Shown: positions 8,493 to 16,723, numbered from the stretch's first letter. The stretch is DNA of 40,930 bases from Planctomycetaceae bacterium (GCA_021205245.1 JAJPXZ010000123.1:1-40930), one strand, 5' to 3'. Notes: generated by a model from the letters alone, not told the origin. Numbers and translations are program-made.

Positions 8493-8846
8493 CTATTCGG
8501 CGACGAAGCCCGCTTCAAGCAGGGCATTTTTCAGGAGTTCATAGCGGCTTTTCAGATCAGGGATATACGTCATCAAGCCATTAATATCGCCGTCGCGAGC
8601 CTTCTGCTCGCATTCAAGGGCGGTGACGCGCAGCATTTCGCCTCCCACCGTGGCGGATGCGCCCTTGATGGAATGGGCAACCCGCTCGGCGGTTTTGACG
8701 TCATTGGCGGCGATGGCGGCGTCAAGATCGGTTAACTGCTTTGGTATGTCGTTCAGGAACACACCAACGACTTGGGCAGCCAGTTCGCGGTCGTCGCACG
8801 TCGACTCCAATAACTGGTTCATGTCAAATACTGAATTATCAGGCAC
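8493..8846 (-). CDS. Free-standing Hpt phosphotransfer protein
   Basis: Histidine-containing phosphotransfer protein of 117 residues, a four-helix bundle that shuttles phosphate between hybrid kinases and response regulators. The signature AHSIKGASATVGGEML places the phospho-His at residue 58. The preceding ELAAQVVGVFLNDIPKQLTDLDAAI is the usual first helix pair. I choose the GTG at 8846: it has AAAGGA upstream, and the promoter at 8896-8924 would exclude longer versions. It is the first gene of a unit followed 31 bases later by the aminotransferase and then folK and panC. It could serve the hybrid kinase at the window start, which has receivers but no Hpt; this is inference. Confidence 0.9.
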   Translation of the reverse strand: MPDNSVFDMNQLLESTCDDRELAAQVVGVFLNDIPKQLTDLDAAIAANDVKTAERVAHSIKGASATVGGEMLRVTALECEQKARDGDINGLMTYIPDLKSRYELLKNALLEAGFVAE

Positions 8847-8895
8847 CCGGGATCCTTTCCGTCGTACCGCAATGACAAACTGTCCTTCTTTCTGC

Positions 8896-8924
8896 ACTGT
8901 ACGCACTTCTCCAAGTCTTGTCAA
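8896..8924 (-). promoter_or_regulatory. Sigma-70-type promoter for the hpt-dapL-folK-panC unit
   Basis: On the minus strand a perfect TTGACA is followed 17 bases later by TACAGT. The predicted start is about 40 bases before the GTG of the Hpt gene. Confidence 0.6.
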
Positions 8925-9030
8925 GTCTGGGACAGGAATGGGGATGTGGTAAAGGCCGAGAGTCTGCACATCACTGACGCTGGATGCGGAGCGGGGCGGA
9001 CGGCAGGGATTTTTTTTTTGAAATAGCGGG

Positions 9031-9058
9031 TTGACTAACTGGAATCGTGGGGTATAGT
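9031..9058 (+). promoter_or_regulatory. Promoter of the first TRAP operon
   Basis: TTGACT, a 16-base spacer and TATAGT form a strong sigma-70-type promoter. The transcript would start near 9065, inside the first LacI-like operator, leaving a leader of about 155 bases before dctP. The leader also contains a small hairpin (CGGTC-TCAT-GACCG) and a T-run near 9162, possibly an attenuator. Confidence 0.65.
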
Positions 9059-9060
9059 CA

Positions 9061-9074
9061 AGAAAACGTTTACA
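9061..9074 (+). promoter_or_regulatory. LacI-family operator, copy 1
   Basis: AGAAAACGTTTACA has the central CG and near-palindromic AAACGTTT core typical of LacI/GalR-family sites. It covers the predicted transcription start, so a bound repressor would block initiation. An identical copy lies 119 bases downstream. The LacI-type gene at 12497 is the obvious candidate regulator. Confidence 0.65.
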
Positions 9075-9179
9075 GAGATTTTTATCCCTTGCACCCTGAC
9101 TTATTCCCAAGAACACCACAATAACTGACGGTTTCCTTCGGTCTCATGACCGTGGCACCGGTTTTTTTGTGTATCAATG

Positions 9180-9193
9180 AGAAAACGTTTACA
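9180..9193 (+). promoter_or_regulatory. LacI-family operator, copy 2
   Basis: Second exact copy of AGAAAACGTTTACA, 27 bases before the dctP start codon and 119 bases from copy 1. The spacing would suit looping by a tetramer or a roadblock to transcription. Confidence 0.6.
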
Positions 9194-9219
9194 AGGAATC
9201 ACTCCAGGAAAGGAATACC

Positions 9220-10200
9220 ATGGGTAAACTACGAATCGCCGCACTCGCCCTCGCCGCCTGCACCTTCTGCTGCGCCCACGCTGTCGAGCTGCGTTACGCT
9301 CACGTCGGCAATGAAGGCGACATCCAGACCATCTATGTCGAACGCGCCGACGCCGCCGTCCGCGAAGCAACTGACGGTCGGGTCGGCTTCCGCATCTTCC
9401 CGGCCAGCCAGTTGGGCGGCGTCCAGGAGATGGTCGACGGCGTCAAGATGGGCTCCATCCACATCGGTCACCACGACTTCGCCTCCCTGGCCACCCTCGT
9501 CCCCGATGTCGCCGTCTTCAATGCGCCCTTTGTTTACCGCGACGGTGAACACGCAATCAAGGCTACCGACCCGAAGACCTCGGAAGCACTGAAAACAATT
9601 AACGAGCAGCTCATCGAATCCGGCGGCATGCGCATCATCGGCCGCATCTATCGCGGCACCCGCAACATTTCGTCGAATTTCCCCATCTATCGCCCCTCCG
9701 ATATGACCGGCAAGCCTTTCCGCGCTGTGCCGCTGCCGCTGTGGGTGGCGCTGGTCAAGGGCTTTACCGCCATTCCGACGCCGGTGGAAGTGTCTGAACT
9801 CCCGACCGCCCTGATGACCGGCCTGGTCGTCGGCCAGGAAAATCCCCTGACCATGATCAACGCCAACAAGATCTACGAAGTCCAGAGCCACATCTCCATG
9901 ACCGGTCATATGCACTCCGTCCTCGCCGTGTTTGTGAACGAAGAGTACTGGCAAGCCATGCGGCCCGAGGATCGCGACGCTGTCGAAAAGGTGCTGGACG
10001 AAATGGCTTGGGAATCGCTGAAATGGGCCAACGACACCGACAAGGAACTCATCGAGGAACTAACCGCCAAGAAGATCACCTTCATTTTCCCCGAAAATGG
10101 CCTCGACATCCCCGCTTTCGAGGAGTCGGTCCTGAAACAAATCAACCAGGATTTCCCCAGCTTCGCACCGCTTATCGAGTCCATGAAGGCAATCAAGTAA
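9220..10200 (+). CDS. dctP: TRAP transporter substrate-binding protein (DctP family)
   Basis: Periplasmic solute receptor of a tripartite ATP-independent periplasmic importer; 326 residues. A signal peptide covers about residues 1-21, ending C-A-H-A before VELRYAH. Family features are FPASQLGG followed by EMVDGVKMGSIHIGHHD, the carboxylate-binding Arg in GKPFRAVPLPLW, and the GLVVGQENPLTMI stretch. Substrates of this family are usually carboxylates such as sugar acids. The substrate here is unknown; the LacI-type regulation and the eda-kdgK genes elsewhere in the window make a uronate or aldonate plausible. The ATG follows AGGAAAGGAA. First gene of dctP-dctQ-dctM-PPC-lacI. Confidence 0.95.
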   Translation: MGKLRIAALALAACTFCCAHAVELRYAHVGNEGDIQTIYVERADAAVREATDGRVGFRIFPASQLGGVQEMVDGVKMGSIHIGHHDFASLATLVPDVAVFNAPFVYRDGEHAIKATDPKTSEALKTINEQLIESGGMRIIGRIYRGTRNISSNFPIYRPSDMTGKPFRAVPLPLWVALVKGFTAIPTPVEVSELPTALMTGLVVGQENPLTMINANKIYEVQSHISMTGHMHSVLAVFVNEEYWQAMRPEDRDAVEKVLDEMAWESLKWANDTDKELIEELTAKKITFIFPENGLDIPAFEESVLKQINQDFPSFAPLIESMKAIK

Positions 10201-10216
10201 CCTCACTGTATACCAA

Positions 10217-10253
10217 CCGGCCGCGCGCCATTACTCGTGGCGCGCGGCACCGG
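10217..10253 (+). repeat. Strong intergenic hairpin between dctP and dctQ
   Basis: CCGCGCGCCA and TGGCGCGCGG form a 10-bp stem with a TTACTCG loop, extended by CCGG/CCGG across a two-base bulge. There is no U-tract, so it is more likely a processing or stability element that keeps the receptor message more abundant than the permease message. Confidence 0.6.
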
Positions 10254-10280
10254 CAAAGCGCCCTCTAGAGGAGTTCCGTT

Positions 10281-10748
10281 ATGCAATCCCTTGCCACCTT
10301 TGCCCGCAAGGCCCTCACCATTGTTGTCGCGGCCCTGTTTATCGGCCTGACCCTGCTTCCGGCTATTCAAATCGTGCTCCGCCTCATCGGTATGCCGTTC
10401 ATCGGCGCGGAAGAACTGACCCGCTTCTTCCTCATCTGCATGATTTTTCTCAGTTACCCCCTGGTTGTCGCTGCCAAGGAAAACATCGTCATGGGCGAGT
10501 TGAAGAACATGCTCCCCGCCGGCCTGCGCCGTTTCCTGGAAGTCCTTATTGAACTCAGTGCCACCGTCTTGTCCTTTTACGTCTCCTATGCCGCTTACCA
10601 TACGGTCATGCGGAACCTGAAAAACGCCACTCCGACCCTGCAGATCCCGTTTTGGCTTTTCCTCGGATCGACGCTGGTGGCGTTCCTTTTGGCCGGATTC
10701 ATCCATCTTTCCGAACTCTATGCAAAGCTGTTCCGCAGCCGCGCCTAA
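10281..10748 (+). CDS. dctQ: TRAP transporter small permease (DctQ family)
   Basis: Inner-membrane small subunit of the TRAP importer, 155 residues with four predicted membrane helices (about 12-34, 47-66, 87-108 and 126-148). It has the family pattern GAEELTRFFLICMIFLSYP after helix 1 and TPTLQIPFW before helix 4. The ATG is preceded by GAGGAG at eight bases. It lies 80 bases after dctP, beyond a strong hairpin, and 17 bases before dctM. Confidence 0.93.
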   Translation: MQSLATFARKALTIVVAALFIGLTLLPAIQIVLRLIGMPFIGAEELTRFFLICMIFLSYPLVVAAKENIVMGELKNMLPAGLRRFLEVLIELSATVLSFYVSYAAYHTVMRNLKNATPTLQIPFWLFLGSTLVAFLLAGFIHLSELYAKLFRSRA

Positions 10749-10765
10749 TATAAAGGATCATGATT

Positions 10766-12040
10766 ATGGGTATCGCACTGGTTGCGGCGTTTTTTGTGTT
10801 GTTTATCCTTGGCTTCCCCGTCATCTATGCCATTCTCCTGCCGTCCGCCGCCTACATCTATATCGAGGGCCTGCCCCTGGGACTGCTGGCGCAACGAATC
10901 ACCTATGCGCTCGATTCGTTCCCGTTGGTGGCTGTCCCCATTTTCATCTTTGCCGGCAATCTTATGAACCTGGCCGGCGTGGCTGAACGAATTTTCCACT
11001 TCGCCAACGTGTTGGTGGGGCGTGTTCCCGGCGGCCTGGCGCAGGTGAACATTTTCTCCAGCCTGATTTTCTCGGGTATGTCGGGCGCCGCTCTCGCCGA
11101 CGTCGGCGGCCTGGGCCGTATTGAAATCGAGGCGATGAAAAAGCGCGGCTTCGACGTGCCGTTCTCGGCAGCGGTCACCGTGTCCTCGGCCATTGTCGGC
11201 CCGATTTTCCCGCCAAGCATTCCGTTGATCGTCTACGGGTCGGTGGCGACGGTCTCCATTATCCAGCTCCTTATCGCTGGTATTGTCCCGGCAATTATCT
11301 GCGTCATTTTCCTGATGGTCACGACGTACTTCATCGCCCAGAAACGGCAATATCCTCGCTCAGCCCGCTGGCCGACCTTTGCCGAAGTAATGTTCGCGCT
11401 GTGGCCGGCCTTGCCCGCCATCCTCGCTCCCGTCCTTATGGTGGGCGGCATGATGGCAGGCTGGTTTACCCCCACCGAAGCGGCTTCGGTAACGGTCCTC
11501 TACATTCTGGCTATCAGCCACTTCTATTACCGCGAACTCACGTGGACACACCTGAAGAACGCCACCATCACCACCATCCGATCCACCGGAGCCATCCTGA
11601 TGATTTGCGCGTCGGCGGCGTTGTATGGCTGGATCCTCGCTGTCGAACAGATTCCGCAACAGTTCGCCTCGTTGGTCCTTGGCGGCACTACCGACCCCAT
11701 CGTTCTCCTCATTATCGTCAACGTCATCTTCTTTATCGTCGGTATGTTCCTTGACTCGACCACCGCCACCCTGCTGGTCGTGCCGATTATCGCACCGCCG
11801 CTGGTCGCGGCGGGCATTGATCCGGTCCACCTCGGCATCCTGACCATCTTCAACATCATGATCGGCATCATCACGCCGCCCATGGGCTTGGCGCTGTTCC
11901 TTATCAGCGACATTGCCAACGTCACCATGAAACAACTCCTGAAGGCGCTCCTCCCCTATTACTTTCCGCTCCTCGCCACGTTGGCGGTCATCACCTTCTG
12001 CCCCGACCTTATTCTGTGGTTGCCCGGCTTGATGCGATAA
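10766..12040 (+). CDS. dctM: TRAP transporter large permease (DctM family)
   Basis: Sodium-coupled transport subunit of the TRAP system, 424 residues with about a dozen hydrophobic helices. It has the DctM signatures FPLVAVPIFIFAGNLMN near residue 55, SGMSGAALADVGGLG, PPSIPLIVYG, GWFTPTEAASV and FLDSTTATLLVVPI. The ATG at 10766 is preceded by AAAGGA at eight bases; an ATG six bases earlier is only two bases from that ribosome binding site and less likely. Confidence 0.94.
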   Translation: MGIALVAAFFVLFILGFPVIYAILLPSAAYIYIEGLPLGLLAQRITYALDSFPLVAVPIFIFAGNLMNLAGVAERIFHFANVLVGRVPGGLAQVNIFSSLIFSGMSGAALADVGGLGRIEIEAMKKRGFDVPFSAAVTVSSAIVGPIFPPSIPLIVYGSVATVSIIQLLIAGIVPAIICVIFLMVTTYFIAQKRQYPRSARWPTFAEVMFALWPALPAILAPVLMVGGMMAGWFTPTEAASVTVLYILAISHFYYRELTWTHLKNATITTIRSTGAILMICASAALYGWILAVEQIPQQFASLVLGGTTDPIVLLIIVNVIFFIVGMFLDSTTATLLVVPIIAPPLVAAGIDPVHLGILTIFNIMIGIITPPMGLALFLISDIANVTMKQLLKALLPYYFPLLATLAVITFCPDLILWLPGLMR

Positions 12041-12064
12041 CCCTCTCTTACAGAAAGCGAATCC

Positions 12065-12472
12065 ATGCTTACCCAGACAGTTCAACCCAAACGCACCGTT
12101 ATGATCCGCCTCTCCACCGGCGACGATATCCTTGCCAAAATCCGGGAAGCGGTCGAAAAGGAAAACATCCAAAACGCCGCCATCGTCGCGGGCGTCGGCT
12201 CGGTGAGCGCCTACCACTACCACGTTATCTCAACCCGCACCAATCCGCCCGAGGAGCACGATCCGCAGGGGAACTACCCTCTCGATATCCTCAACATCAA
12301 CGGCCTGGTCATCGACGGCCGCGTCCACGCCCATATCACCTTCTCCGACAACAAGGTGGCTCTGGGAGGACACCTGGAACCGGGCTGTACAGTCCAAACC
12401 TTCTCGGTTATCATGCTGCATGAATTCGAGCAGGCTGATTTCACGAATTGGGACGCCATCGTCACCATGTGA
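12065..12472 (+). CDS. PPC/DUF296-domain protein
   Basis: A 135-residue single-domain protein of the plant-and-prokaryote-conserved (PPC, DUF296) family, which forms trimers. It has the expected GVGSVSAYHYHVI start of the fold and a metal-site pattern His88-x-His90 followed by GGH (His103), in GRVHAHITFSDNKVALGGH. Family members are often annotated as DNA-binding because of the plant AT-hook fusions, but the bacterial domain alone has no demonstrated DNA-binding part here. It lies 24 bases after dctM and 24 bases before the LacI gene, so it is almost certainly co-transcribed. A role in sensing or modifying the transported substrate is inference. Confidence 0.85.
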   Translation: MLTQTVQPKRTVMIRLSTGDDILAKIREAVEKENIQNAAIVAGVGSVSAYHYHVISTRTNPPEEHDPQGNYPLDILNINGLVIDGRVHAHITFSDNKVALGGHLEPGCTVQTFSVIMLHEFEQADFTNWDAIVTM

Positions 12473-12496
12473 CGCTGTTTCGAACAAGGATACCTG

Positions 12497-13513
12497 GTGG
12501 AAACGAAACGGGTTACTATTCACGATGTGGCGAAGGCGGCCGGAGTGTCGATTGCGACCGTGTCGCGCGTCGTCAACAACACGTCCACGGTCGAGCCTGA
12601 GACCGCCGCGCGGGTGCGCCGGGCAGTCAAGCAGATCGGCTATATCCCCGATCCGCTCGCCAGGGGCATGCGCTCCAACAAGAGTTACGCCGTCGGCTAC
12701 ATCGTCTCCGACATATCGAACGGCCATTTCACCGTGGCGGCGAAGGCGGTGGAAGACGAGTTGGAGCGCGCCGGCTACAGCCTTATCGTCTGTTCCACCG
12801 ACGGCGACGCCCGCAAGGAGGAACGCCAGTTGCGGCTCCTCGTGTCCAAGAAGGTGGACGGGATTATCATCAACGTCAGCGGCGATAACGATGCCATGGT
12901 GGCGGAGCTGTCGAAGCGGGTGCCGATGGTGTTGTTTTCCCGCCAGATCGACGGCGGCTTCAACGGCGACTATGTCGGCAACGACAATTTCAACGGCGCG
13001 GGCGAGCTGGCGCGCCACGTCCTGGAATATGGCCACCGTCGCATCGGACTGATTCGCGGTCCGGAAAACATCTCCACCGGGCCGGAGCGGTACAACGGAT
13101 TTGTCTCGGTCCTCGCCGCCGCCGGGGTATCGTTGCCGCCGGAAATGGTCTTTACAGGCGACTATTACAACGAGTCGGGACGGGAAGGGGCCAGGACGCT
13201 GTTATCCCGTCCCGACCCGCCAACCATCCTGGTGGCGATGAACAACGCCATGTCCCTTGGAGCGTTAGGTTATATCAAGGAGCAGGCGCTCCGCATACCT
13301 GACGAAGTATCCTTCGCCGGGTATGGCGACATCTTCAACCGCGACCTCCTCTACATAAATCCAACCATGGTCAGCCAGGATGCGGGCCGGGTGGGGAAGT
13401 TGGCGGGTGAATTGATTCTCCGCCGTATCGCCGACAAGGGGGCGACCCCGATGAATGCGCTGGTGCCAAGCGAACTGCGGATGGGCAATTCTGTTCGACG
13501 CATTAACATATAA
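12497..13513 (+). CDS. LacI-family transcriptional regulator
   Basis: A 338-residue repressor. The N-terminal HTH VTIHDVAKAAGVSIATVSRVVN (residues 6-27) is followed by the hinge region and a periplasmic-binding-protein-like effector domain (about 64-338). The GTG start is preceded by AAGGA at six bases. It ends the TRAP operon whose promoter carries two LacI-like operators. The likely role is substrate-responsive repression of this operon. The effector cannot be named from sequence. A partial operator-like ATAACGTTTATG follows the stop codon at 13510-13521. Confidence 0.94.
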   Translation: METKRVTIHDVAKAAGVSIATVSRVVNNTSTVEPETAARVRRAVKQIGYIPDPLARGMRSNKSYAVGYIVSDISNGHFTVAAKAVEDELERAGYSLIVCSTDGDARKEERQLRLLVSKKVDGIIINVSGDNDAMVAELSKRVPMVLFSRQIDGGFNGDYVGNDNFNGAGELARHVLEYGHRRIGLIRGPENISTGPERYNGFVSVLAAAGVSLPPEMVFTGDYYNESGREGARTLLSRPDPPTILVAMNNAMSLGALGYIKEQALRIPDEVSFAGYGDIFNRDLLYINPTMVSQDAGRVGKLAGELILRRIADKGATPMNALVPSELRMGNSVRRINI

Positions 13514-13529
13514 CGTTTATGAAATTCGG

Positions 13530-13556
13530 TTGACATCGGCCTCTTCATGGTCTAAG
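13530..13556 (+). promoter_or_regulatory. Possible promoter of the small acidic protein gene
   Basis: A perfect TTGACA is followed 15 bases later by TCTAAG preceded by TGG. The spacing is short. An operator-like ATAACGTTTATG lies just upstream. Confidence 0.3.
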
Positions 13557-13593
13557 CTCCCCGGGTGGGTGAGGCGGCATGAAAGGGGTTATA

Positions 13594-13830
13594 ATGTCCA
13601 ACGATAACACGCCGCCCAAACGGCCCGAGGTGCAACCAGCGCGCGAGCCGGAAGTGGTACCGCCCCGTCGGGATGAATTCGCCAGCGAGCTCGACGGCAT
13701 GACTGTCGTGGATCCGGAGATTGTGGCTGAGCAGATCGAGGCCGGATACGATATCCAATCCGACGCCGCCGTCATGCCCATGTCAAGCGATGAGGCAAGC
13801 TCGGTGGACGGACAAGCCGAAGGGATGTAG
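13594..13830 (+). CDS. Small acidic hypothetical protein
   Basis: A 78-residue protein rich in Pro, Glu, Asp and Ser, with no hydrophobic core stretch or recognisable domain; it is probably disordered. The N-terminus is Pro/Arg-rich (about 7-31) and the C-terminus is acidic. The ATG at 13594 follows AAAGGGG at five bases. An alternative ATG at 13579 follows GAGG, so the exact start is uncertain. It has its own promoter candidate and a strong terminator, which supports it being expressed. No function can be assigned. Confidence 0.6.
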   Translation: MSNDNTPPKRPEVQPAREPEVVPPRRDEFASELDGMTVVDPEIVAEQIEAGYDIQSDAAVMPMSSDEASSVDGQAEGM

Positions 13831-13855
13831 AGTTTACGCGGTATCTAGATTTCAT

Positions 13856-13898
13856 AAAAAAGGGTCTCCTTCCGTATAACGGAGGAGACCCTTTTTTT
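13856..13898. terminator. Bidirectional terminator
   Basis: GGGTCTCCTTCCGT and ACGGAGGAGACCC form a 13-bp stem with one bulged base, flanked by AAAAAA and TTTTTTT. It separates the small acidic gene from the convergent second TRAP operon. Confidence 0.92.
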
Positions 13899-13913
13899 AC
13901 GAATGCGTGGACC

Positions 13914-15176
13914 CTAAAAAATGATCCAGGGGAAAAACACGGGTAAATAGACGTAGAGGGCAAACGCCACGATCAACCCGAAAAGATACGGTATGACAGC
14001 GCGCGATATCTTCTCGATACCAATGCCGGTCACGCTCGACGCGACAAAGAGATTGATAGCCACAGGCGGGGTGATCATGCCGATGGCGATACCCACGGTA
14101 AAGAGAATGCCGAAATGGACCAGGTTAATGTTCAGGTGCTTCATTAGCGGCAGGAACACGGGCGTCAGCAGAATGACCGCCGAGGATGTCTCCATAAAGA
14201 TGCCGGCGATGAGAATGATAACCGAGACCAGGAAAAGCACGAAATACCGGTTGCCGGAAATGCTCAGGACCGCCTGGGCGATGGTTTCGGGAATCTTCCA
14301 GTTCGCCAACACCCATCCGAAAATACCACTACAGGCGATAATAATCATGATGACAGCCGAAGTCCTGGCGCTGCCCAGGATAATCCTCGTCAGATCCTTA
14401 AAGGTTAAATCGCGGTAAATGATGAAGGACACCAGAGCCGCGTATATCACCGCGACGGCAGCCGCCTCGGACGGGGTGAACTTTCCGGAGAAAATGCCGC
14501 CGAGGATGATGAGAGGCATCAGGATGCCCCAAATCGCGGTGACGAAAGTCTTCGCAGCGTTCCGGAGGCTAAACGGCGTGCCCTTGGGATAATTGCGATC
14601 ATGTGCCTGCTTGAGGGAGATGGCGATCAACACCAAGCCCATCATAATGCCGGGGACGAAACCGTTCTTGAACAGCGTGGTGACGCTTTGATCCGCGATG
14701 ACAGCGTAGAGAACCATGGGAACCGACGGCGGGATGACAACGCCGATACAGCCGGCCGAGGCGATAAGGGCGGCAGCCGAGTCCTCGCGGTAATGGCGGG
14801 CCTTGAGTTCTGGAATAAGGGTCGCGCCCACGGCGGCGGTGGTGGCTGCCCCCGAGCCGGAAATGGCGGCGAAAAACATGCCGCCGACCACGGATACGGC
14901 CGACAACGCCCCGCGCGTTTGGCCCATAATCGCCTCGGCAAAGGCGACCAGCTTTTTGGAAATCGCCCCCCGGGCGAGCAGGTCGCCGGCCAGAATGAAG
15001 AAAGGCACCGCGACCAGGGGAAACGAATCGGTGGCTGCGAACATCTTCTGGACGATAAGGATCAGGGGAATGTCGCCGACAAGTATCACCACCGTCGCCG
15101 CGATGGCCACGGCAAAGGCGATAGGCACGCCCAGAATAAGGAGAAACAGGAAGGAGACGATGAGGATTCCGGTCAT
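13914..15176 (-). CDS. dctM: TRAP transporter large permease (DctM family), second system
   Basis: A 420-residue polytopic membrane protein with the DctM signatures FPLVAVPFFILAGDLLARG, ISGSGAATTAAVGATLIPEL, PPSVPMVLYAVIAD, GKFTPSEAAAVAVIYA and METSSAVILLTPVFLP. The start overlaps the dctQ stop by four bases (ATGA), so the two permease subunits are translationally coupled. It diverges clearly from the first system's DctM, so the two importers are not a recent duplication. Confidence 0.94.
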   Translation of the reverse strand: MTGILIVSFLFLLILGVPIAFAVAIAATVVILVGDIPLILIVQKMFAATDSFPLVAVPFFILAGDLLARGAISKKLVAFAEAIMGQTRGALSAVSVVGGMFFAAISGSGAATTAAVGATLIPELKARHYREDSAAALIASAGCIGVVIPPSVPMVLYAVIADQSVTTLFKNGFVPGIMMGLVLIAISLKQAHDRNYPKGTPFSLRNAAKTFVTAIWGILMPLIILGGIFSGKFTPSEAAAVAVIYAALVSFIIYRDLTFKDLTRIILGSARTSAVIMIIIACSGIFGWVLANWKIPETIAQAVLSISGNRYFVLFLVSVIILIAGIFMETSSAVILLTPVFLPLMKHLNINLVHFGILFTVGIAIGMITPPVAINLFVASSVTGIGIEKISRAVIPYLFGLIVAFALYVYLPVFFPWIIF

Positions 15177-15676
15177 TTGCCTGCCTCCTCTTTCGTCTCG
15201 GCCTTATCGAACATGGCCAGGAGCCGGTCGACGACATGGACGGCCATAATGCCGAAGCCCACCGGAATGGCCATATAGACCCGGCTCATCGGGATGCGTA
15301 ACGCCGCCGATAATTGCCGCGACTGCATGGAGACATAGTCGAGGCCGTATACAACAGCGATGACGAAAAACGCGCCGCAGAGCAGGTGGCACAGGACCCG
15401 CATGGCGGTTCGCAGCCGGGGCGGGACGAGATCCTGCATTGCGGTGACGCTGATATGGCCCATGCGCCGGTAGACGCATCCGGCGCCAAGGAAGGTGGCC
15501 CATACCAGCAGATAGCGGGTCAACTCCTCGCTCCACGAGAGGGCGGTCAGATAGAGGCGGAAGAGTATTTGCGCCCCGGTCAACAGCACCATGGCGGTGA
15601 CGCAAATCACGCACAGGGCGCCGCAGAGGTAATCGAGCCACCTGCTCAGTTTATGGAAGGCTTTGACTGCTGCCAT
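15173..15676 (-). CDS. dctQ: TRAP transporter small permease (DctQ family), second system
   Basis: A 167-residue membrane protein with four predicted helices and the family pattern SWSEELTRYLLVWATFLGAG. The ATG at 15676 is preceded by GGAGAG at about eight bases; an in-frame GTG at 15694 is less well placed. It lies 66 bases after dctP and overlaps dctM. Confidence 0.92.
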   Translation of the reverse strand: MAAVKAFHKLSRWLDYLCGALCVICVTAMVLLTGAQILFRLYLTALSWSEELTRYLLVWATFLGAGCVYRRMGHISVTAMQDLVPPRLRTAMRVLCHLLCGAFFVIAVVYGLDYVSMQSRQLSAALRIPMSRVYMAIPVGFGIMAVHVVDRLLAMFDKAETKEEAGK

Positions 15677-15742
15677 GCTGCACTCTCCAGACACGTGCCC
15701 GTGACGGGTCGGGGCGATTGGTGGAAAAATCGGATGAAATAC

Positions 15743-16723
15743 TTATTGTGCGGCGGTTTCCTGAATACGCTTCAAATCATCCGCGAATTGCGGGTAGCGG
15801 TCGTAGACCGACTGGACGGCGGCCTTGAAGCTTTCCACATCCGGGTTCTCGTTGATTTCCATGCCGTGCTGCTTCAACTCGTCCATCTGCCTGGCTTCGT
15901 TCTGGGCGACCCAGTCGCGTTCGTAGACAGCGGCTTCCTGCGCGGCGTCCATGACGATGGTCTGGACTTCGGCGGGCAGGCGGTCGAAGAGGCGCTTCGA
16001 CATGGTGAAGATGGCCGAGGCGTAGGCGTGGCGGGTCATGGTGACGTATTTCTGCGATTCCCACAGCTTGAAGGAGTGGATGACGTTGACCGGGTTTTCC
16101 TGGCCTTCGATGGTTCCCTGCTGCAGGGCGGTGAGGGTCTCGGACCAGGCCATGGGAACGGCGTTGACGCCCAGCGCCTGGAAGGTGGTGGTATAGACCT
16201 CATTTTCCATGACGCGGACCTTGAGGCCCTTGATGTCGGTGGCGTTTGCGACCGGACGCACGCTGTTGGTCAGGTTGCGGAAGCCGCGCTCGGCATAGGC
16301 CATGCCCTTGATGCCGACGTCGTCCAGTTTGGCGAGGATGCCATGGACTATCGGTCCGTAGAGGACGGCGTGGGCGTGGGCATTATTCGAAAAGATGAAC
16401 GGCAGGTCGAGGACGCCAAAGTCGGGGACGAAATTGACAAAAGGCCCGCTGGTGATGATGCCCATGTCGAGGATGCCCATCTGCATGCCTTCAAGCATAA
16501 TGCGTTCGTCGCCGAGAGCGCCGTTCGGATAGATCTCGATGGTGAATTCGCCATTGGTGCGGTCCTTGACGATTTCGGCGAACTTCTCGGCGGCAATCTG
16601 GAAGCTATCCTGCTCGTTGACGGTGGTGCCGAGCTTTATTGTCTGTCCGGCCAAAGCGGGGACGGCCATGGCAACGGCGACAAACAGGGCGGCGATGAAC
16701 AGACGGATGGGGTTGCGTTTCAT
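15743..16723 (-). CDS. dctP: TRAP transporter substrate-binding protein (DctP family), second system
   Basis: Periplasmic receptor of 326 residues with a signal peptide (about 1-25, ending P-A-L-A before GQTIKLG). Family features are IYPNGALGDERIMLEGMQMG, the binding Arg in GLKVRVMEN, and QQGTIEGQENPVN. The ATG at 16723 has AGGAG six bases upstream; a much longer frame exists but would place the signal peptide internally. First gene of dctP-dctQ-dctM on this strand. No regulator is adjacent. The substrate is unknown, likely an organic or sugar acid. Confidence 0.95.
   Translation of the reverse strand: MKRNPIRLFIAALFVAVAMAVPALAGQTIKLGTTVNEQDSFQIAAEKFAEIVKDRTNGEFTIEIYPNGALGDERIMLEGMQMGILDMGIITSGPFVNFVPDFGVLDLPFIFSNNAHAHAVLYGPIVHGILAKLDDVGIKGMAYAERGFRNLTNSVRPVANATDIKGLKVRVMENEVYTTTFQALGVNAVPMAWSETLTALQQGTIEGQENPVNVIHSFKLWESQKYVTMTRHAYASAIFTMSKRLFDRLPAEVQTIVMDAAQEAAVYERDWVAQNEARQMDELKQHGMEINENPDVESFKAAVQSVYDRYPQFADDLKRIQETAAQ

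Noticed and set aside
9011-9020. T-run upstream of the TRAP promoter as a terminator
   Set aside because: No stem precedes it on the plus strand.
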